Below are positions 60,679-64,000 of a DNA stretch of 64,000 bases, piece after piece; position 1 is the stretch's first letter, and each line of letters opens with the position of its first letter. Both the position numbers and the translations under genes were made by a program. Source of the stretch: UBA1189 sp045594245 (GTDB lineage: Bacteria > Bacteroidota > Bacteroidia > Bacteroidales > Bacteroidaceae); the NCBI GenBank assembly GCA_045594245.1, contig JAZNYG010000015.1, forward strand, positions 80,866 through 144,865, given 5' to 3'. Below the pieces are notes generated by a model that made no database searches, was not told the origin of the DNA, and saw only the letters and a program-made list of their open reading frames with translations.

Positions 60679-60978
60679 ATGAAAACGAACATCCAGAGCA
60701 TCCATTTTGATGCGAGTGAGCAACTGCAAGCATTCATCGAGAAGAAGACCGCCAAGCTCGAACGTTTCTTCGACGAAATAGATACCGTGGAGGTAACCCT
60801 CAAAGTAGTGAAGCCCGAGACCGCCATGAACAAGCAGGCTGACGTGAAGGTGGCGGTGAAAAACGAGAGCCTCTTTGCTTCGAAGGTATGCGACACTTTT
60901 GAAGAGAGTGTTGACCAATGTATCGATGCTTTGCGCATCCAACTCGAGAAATACAAGGAAAAATTGCGCGGAAAGTAA
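60679..60978 (+). CDS. hpf: Ribosome hibernation-promoting factor, short form
   Basis: A 99-residue HPF/RaiA-type protein that binds the 30S decoding region to protect idle ribosomes. The beta-alpha-beta-beta-beta-alpha fold is visible: MKTNIQSIHFDASEQLQAFIEKK, VEVTLKVVKPE and DTFEESVDQCIDALRIQLEKYK. Only the N-terminal domain is present. It has a strong Shine-Dalgarno, AAAGGAGG ending at 60673, which is unusual for this phylum and five bases from the ATG. Confidence 0.93.
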   Translation: MKTNIQSIHFDASEQLQAFIEKKTAKLERFFDEIDTVEVTLKVVKPETAMNKQADVKVAVKNESLFASKVCDTFEESVDQCIDALRIQLEKYKEKLRGK

Positions 60979-60995
60979 AAAAAAAGTCGAAACTC

Positions 60996-61026
60996 TTTGT
61001 GGGTTTGAAATAAATGTCTAAATTTG
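60996..61026 (+). promoter_or_regulatory. Promoter of the tRNA-tuf operon
   Basis: TTTG 60996-60999, 19 bp, TAAATTTG 61019-61026. A leader hairpin CAGCCGT/ACGGCTG follows near 61028-61059. Confidence 0.7.
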
Positions 61027-61069
61027 CAGCCGTTTTAGCGCCGATTGTGCTGACGGCTGCTTTAAAACC

Positions 61070-61143
61070 GCCTCTTTAGCTCAGTTGGCCAGAGCACGTG
61101 ATTTGTAATCTCGGGGTCGTTGGTTCGAATCCGACAAGAGGCT
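61070..61143 (+). tRNA. tRNA-Thr (TGT)
   Basis: Acceptor GCCTCTT pairs with AAGAGGC, D-arm TAGCTCAGTTGG, anticodon loop TTTGTAA, T-arm GGTTCGAATCC. One U-U mismatch lies in the anticodon stem. CCA is not encoded. Confidence 0.93.
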
Positions 61144-61197
61144 CAAAAGAAAAAGACTCGTTCTTTAACATATTGAAAACATCAAAGGAAACATCTC

Positions 61198-61283
61198 GGG
61201 CAAATTCCAGAGTGGCCAAATGGGGCAGACTGTAAATCTGCTGTCTTTCGACTTCGGTGGTTCGAATCCATCTTTGCCCACCA
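61198..61283 (+). tRNA. tRNA-Tyr (GTA)
   Basis: Acceptor GGGCAAA pairs with TTTGCCC, anticodon loop CTGTAAA, long class II variable arm (TGTCTTTCGACTT), T-loop TTCGAATC. CCA is encoded at 61281-61283. Confidence 0.94.
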
Positions 61284-61294
61284 CTCAAAGAGAT

Positions 61295-61367
61295 GCGGAA
61301 GTAGCTCAGTTGATAGAGCATTAGCCTTCCAAGCTGAGGGTCGCGGGTTTGAGCCCCGTCTTCCGCT
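61295..61367 (+). tRNA. tRNA-Gly (TCC)
   Basis: Acceptor GCGGAAG pairs with CTTCCGC, anticodon loop CTTCCAA, T-loop TTTGAGC. CCA not encoded. Confidence 0.94.
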
Positions 61368-61378
61368 CTTTTGATGTT

Positions 61379-61450
<72 letters not shown>

Positions 61451-61508
61451 CCAAATAGCAAACAAGTAGAAATACATTTATTAATAAATACTTAAGTTAC
61501 AAAAAGCT

Positions 61509-62690
61509 ATGGCAAAAGAAAAATTTGAACGTTCAAAACCGCATGTTAACATCGGTACTATCGGTCACGTTGACCACGGTAAGACCACTCTGACCGCTGC
61601 CATCACTACTGTATTGGCAAAGAAGGGTCTTTCTGAGTTGCGTTCTTTCGACTCAATTGACAACGCTCCTGAAGAGAAAGAGCGTGGTATTACTATTAAC
61701 ACCGCTCACGTTGAGTATCAGACAGCTAACCGTCACTATGCACACGTAGATTGCCCGGGTCACGCCGACTACGTTAAGAACATGGTAACTGGTGCTGCTC
61801 AGATGGACGGTGCTATCATCGTATGTGCTGCTACTGACGGTCCTATGCCCCAGACTCGTGAGCACATTCTTCTCGCTCGTCAGGTAAACGTTCCCCGTCT
61901 CGTTGTGTTCTTGAACAAGTGCGATATGGTTGACGATGCTGAAATGCTCGAGCTCGTTGAGATGGAGATGGTTGAGCTCCTTACCTCTTATGATTTTGAA
62001 GAGGATACTCCTATTATCCGTGGTTCTGCTCTTGGTGCACTTAACGGTGTAGCTGAGTGGGAAGAGAAGGTGATGGAGTTGATGGAAGCTTGCGACACAT
62101 GGATTCAGGAGCCTCCCCGCGATAAGGATAAGCCCTTCTTGATGCCTGTTGAGGACGTATTCTCAATCACTGGTCGTGGTACTGTTGCTACAGGTCGTGT
62201 TGAGACAGGTGTTATCAAGGTAGGTGACGAAGTTCAGATTCTCGGTCTTGGTGAAGACAAGAAGTCAGTTGTAACTGGCGTTGAGATGTTCCGTAAGCTC
62301 CTCGATCAGGGTGAAGCTGGTGACAACGTAGGTCTGCTCCTCCGTGGTATCGACAAGAATGAAATCAAGCGTGGTATGGTAATTACACACCCCGGTGTAA
62401 TCAAGCCCCACTCTAAGTTCAAGGCTTCTATCTACGTATTGAAGAAGGAGGAAGGTGGTCGTCACACTCCGTTCGGTAACAAGTATCGTCCCCAGTTCTA
62501 TCTCCGTACTATGGACTGTACTGGTGAGATTCACCTCCCCGAAGGAACTGAGATGGTAATGCCCGGTGACAACGTTGAGATCACTGTAGAGCTTATCTAT
62601 CCGGTTGCTTTGAACCTCGGTCTCCGTTTTGCTATCCGCGAGGGTGGTCGTACAGTAGGTTCAGGTCAGATTACTGAGATTATCGACTAA
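61509..62690 (+). CDS. tuf: Elongation factor Tu
   Basis: A 393-residue GTPase that brings aminoacyl-tRNA to the ribosome. G1 is GHVDHGKTT near 19-27, the effector region ends ERGITINTAHVEYQ near 58, DCPGHADY near 81 and NKCDMVD near 136. All three domains are full length. It stands between four tRNA genes and tRNA-Trp, the standard Bacteroidales order. Codon use is strongly biased, as expected for high expression. Confidence 0.97.
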   Translation: MAKEKFERSKPHVNIGTIGHVDHGKTTLTAAITTVLAKKGLSELRSFDSIDNAPEEKERGITINTAHVEYQTANRHYAHVDCPGHADYVKNMVTGAAQMDGAIIVCAATDGPMPQTREHILLARQVNVPRLVVFLNKCDMVDDAEMLELVEMEMVELLTSYDFEEDTPIIRGSALGALNGVAEWEEKVMELMEACDTWIQEPPRDKDKPFLMPVEDVFSITGRGTVATGRVETGVIKVGDEVQILGLGEDKKSVVTGVEMFRKLLDQGEAGDNVGLLLRGIDKNEIKRGMVITHPGVIKPHSKFKASIYVLKKEEGGRHTPFGNKYRPQFYLRTMDCTGEIHLPEGTEMVMPGDNVEITVELIYPVALNLGLRFAIREGGRTVGSGQITEIID

Positions 62691-62713
62691 TAATCGATAG
62701 CCGATAAAATCAA

Positions 62714-62738
62714 TAGACCCTGCCAAGTGTAGGGTCTA
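62714..62738 (+). other. Hairpin between tuf and tRNA-Trp
   Basis: TAGACCCT (62714-62721) pairs with AGGGTCTA (62731-62738). Without a T run, it is probably an RNA-processing signal or weak terminator ahead of the tRNA. Confidence 0.45.
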
Positions 62739-62741
62739 TCT

Positions 62742-62814
62742 ACGGGAATAGCTCAGTTGGTAGAGCACTGGTCTCCAAAACCAGGTGTCGGGAGTTCGAG
62801 CCTCTCTTCCCGTG
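62742..62814 (+). tRNA. tRNA-Trp (CCA)
   Basis: Acceptor ACGGGAA pairs with TTCCCGT, anticodon loop CTCCAAA, T-loop TTCGAGC. Its usual place between tuf and secE. Confidence 0.94.
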
Positions 62815-62832
62815 CAAAAAAGAAAATAGCGT

Positions 62833-63024
62833 ATGTTTAAGAAAATAGGAAAACTCTGTAAAGAATCTTATAACGAGCTTGTTTGTAAAGTCTCGTGGCC
62901 TACAAGAAAAGAGTTATTTAGCAGTGCAATTGTTGTTTTGCAAGCTTCCCTCCTTTTTGCACTGGTAGTTTTCTCTATGGATCAGGTGTTCCAGTTTGTA
63001 ATGGAATTTATCTATCCCCATTAA
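62833..63024 (+). CDS. secE: Preprotein translocase subunit SecE
   Basis: A 63-residue single-span membrane protein of the SecYEG channel. The amphipathic surface helix holds ELVCKVSWPTRKEL near 15-28 (the SecE hallmark WPT/S-x-x-E), and the membrane helix covers 31-57. It is followed after 11 bp by nusG. Confidence 0.93.
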   Translation: MFKKIGKLCKESYNELVCKVSWPTRKELFSSAIVVLQASLLFALVVFSMDQVFQFVMEFIYPH

Positions 63025-63035
63025 TTGCGTAGACA

Positions 63036-63581
63036 ATGTCAGAAATTCAGAAGAAATGGTACGTACTGCGTGCCATTAGCGGTAAAGAGCACAAGGTTAA
63101 GGAGTATATCGATTATGAGATAGCTCATACTAACCTTGGTGATTTTGTATCACAGGTCTTGATTCCTACTGAAAAGACTATTCAAGTTCGCAACGGTAAA
63201 AAAGTTGTGAAGGAGAGAAGTTATCTGCCTGGATACGTGTTGGTTGAAGTAGCCTTGGTTGGCGAGGTGGCTCATCATCTTCGTAATGTTCCTAATGTGT
63301 TGGGATTCCTCGGAGGTCTTGACAATCCTACCCCTCTACGACTGGCTGAAGTTAACCGAATCCTCGGAACTGTGGATGAGATGCAAGAAGTTGGTGCTGA
63401 AGAGCCCACAATTGTATACACCCTCGGTGAGAGCGTGAAGGTAAACTACGGTCCCTTCTCGGGCTTCACGGGAGTGATTGAGGAAATCAATACTGAGAAA
63501 CGCAAGTTGAAGGTCATGGTAAAGATCTTTGGGCGTAAAACTCCCATTGAACTTGGCTTTATGCAAGTAGAGAAGGAGTGA
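63036..63581 (+). CDS. nusG: Transcription termination/antitermination protein NusG
   Basis: A 181-residue factor that couples RNA polymerase with Rho or the ribosome. The NGN domain covers 1-115 (KWYVLRAISGKEHKVKEYI at the start, SYLPGYVLVEV near 65) and the KOW domain 125-180 (GESVKVNYGPFSGFTGVIEEI). In the usual place between secE and rplK. Confidence 0.95.
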   Translation: MSEIQKKWYVLRAISGKEHKVKEYIDYEIAHTNLGDFVSQVLIPTEKTIQVRNGKKVVKERSYLPGYVLVEVALVGEVAHHLRNVPNVLGFLGGLDNPTPLRLAEVNRILGTVDEMQEVGAEEPTIVYTLGESVKVNYGPFSGFTGVIEEINTEKRKLKVMVKIFGRKTPIELGFMQVEKE

Positions 63582-63643
63582 TGAGATAGTTACGTGTCGC
63601 ATCACAATTTTTCGTATATTTCTTATATTAAACAATTAGAAAA

Positions 63644-64000
63644 ATGGCTAAAGAAGTTGCTGGAATAATCAAATTACAGATTAAAGGTGGCGCTGCAAAT
63701 CCATCACCTCCCGTTGGTCCTGCATTGGGTTCAAAGGGTTTGAACATCATGGAGTTTTGCAAGCAATTCAATGCCAGAACCCAGGACAAGGCGGGTAAAG
63801 TTCTGCCTGTAATCATTACTTATTACTCAGACAAGTCATTCGACTTTGTTATCAAGACTCCTCCTGTAGCTATTCAGTTGCTCGAAGCAACAAAGCAAAA
63901 GAGTGGTTCTGCTGAGCCTAACCGTAAGAAGATTGCTGAACTCACATGGGATCAGATCAGAACGATTGCTCAGGACAAACTCGTTGACTTGAACTGCTTC
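63644..64000 (+). CDS. rplK: 50S ribosomal protein L11, N-terminal part (cut by window edge)
   Basis: The first 119 residues of L11 are visible; the gene runs off the right edge. The N-terminal domain motif GGAANPSPPVGPALGSKGLN near 15-34 and the start of the RNA-binding C-terminal domain (KQKSGSAEPNRKK) are clear. L11 binds the GTPase centre of 23S rRNA. ATG 63644 follows a short A-rich leader 62 bp after nusG. Confidence 0.95.
   Translation, partial: MAKEVAGIIKLQIKGGAANPSPPVGPALGSKGLNIMEFCKQFNARTQDKAGKVLPVIITYYSDKSFDFVIKTPPVAIQLLEATKQKSGSAEPNRKKIAELTWDQIRTIAQDKLVDLNCF

Overview
The window looks like a chromosomal segment of a Bacteroidales bacterium, probably Prevotellaceae or Bacteroidaceae. 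The reasons are the many promoters of the Bacteroidetes type (-33 TTG/TTTG, 19-20 bp, -7 TAnnTTTG), the scarcity of Shine-Dalgarno sequences, GH105 and DUF6249-type proteins, and gene orders such as xerC-hpf-tRNAs-tuf-tRNA-Trp-secE-nusG-rplK. The species cannot be fixed from the sequence alone.

Layout. 0-6 kb: 5' end of ftsA, a GH105 hydrolase, nadB, rubrerythrin, acpP and rnc (without the usual fabF between them). 5.6-14 kb, minus strand: an ECF sigma factor with a small membrane protein, a DUF6249 membrane protein, a STAS-like/HATPase pair, an S41 peptidase and a large outer-membrane beta-barrel protein. Three of these genes carry an almost identical ECF-type promoter. 14-25 kb, minus strand: mnmD, a Y1 (REP-type) transposase, a second ECF sigma/anti-sigma/secreted-protein operon, an AraC remnant, an RlmL-type methyltransferase, cysE, coaD and parE. 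25-28 kb: a thiamine salvage operon of two fusion genes (thiM-tenA, thiE-thiD) behind a TPP riboswitch and attenuator. 28-36 kb: a TPR/HTH regulator behind an 11-bp direct-repeat array, bcp, a MATE exporter, an Lrp regulator with a C26-M19 peptidase fusion, and an acyltransferase. 36-38 kb: metG. 38-48 kb: a surface-glycan cluster with flippase, pyruvyltransferase, nitroreductase-like protein, four glycosyltransferases and a polyol-phosphate module. 48-52 kb: a 6S-like RNA candidate, a secreted protein, a DUF6078-type protein and a hemolysin III protein. 52-64 kb: typA, a thioredoxin-fold lipoprotein, a comM-type ATPase, purD, two membrane proteins, xerC, hpf, five tRNA genes, tuf, secE, nusG and the 5' end of rplK.

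The most unusual content is intergenic. Three gaps (around 14.1, 30.0 and 50.5 kb) each hold an array of short palindromes whose centres lie exactly 22 bp apart, and each array sits between inverted repeats; I know of no described element of this form. Two promoters near 28.3 and 30.4 kb have TGTCACGC repeated every 11 bp at exactly the same distance from the -7 box, and one of them drives no recognisable gene. Tracts of 7-bp repeats run exactly from one gene's stop codon to the next gene's start codon at several junctions, and a related tract encodes the linker of the ThiE-ThiD fusion.

Genes that probably act together are the ECF sigma factor with its three candidate promoters (envelope response), the thiamine pair (salvage of thiazole and pyrimidine, with TPP feedback), and the SDR-cytidylyltransferase with the CDP-polyol phosphotransferase (polyol-phosphate decoration of a surface glycan).
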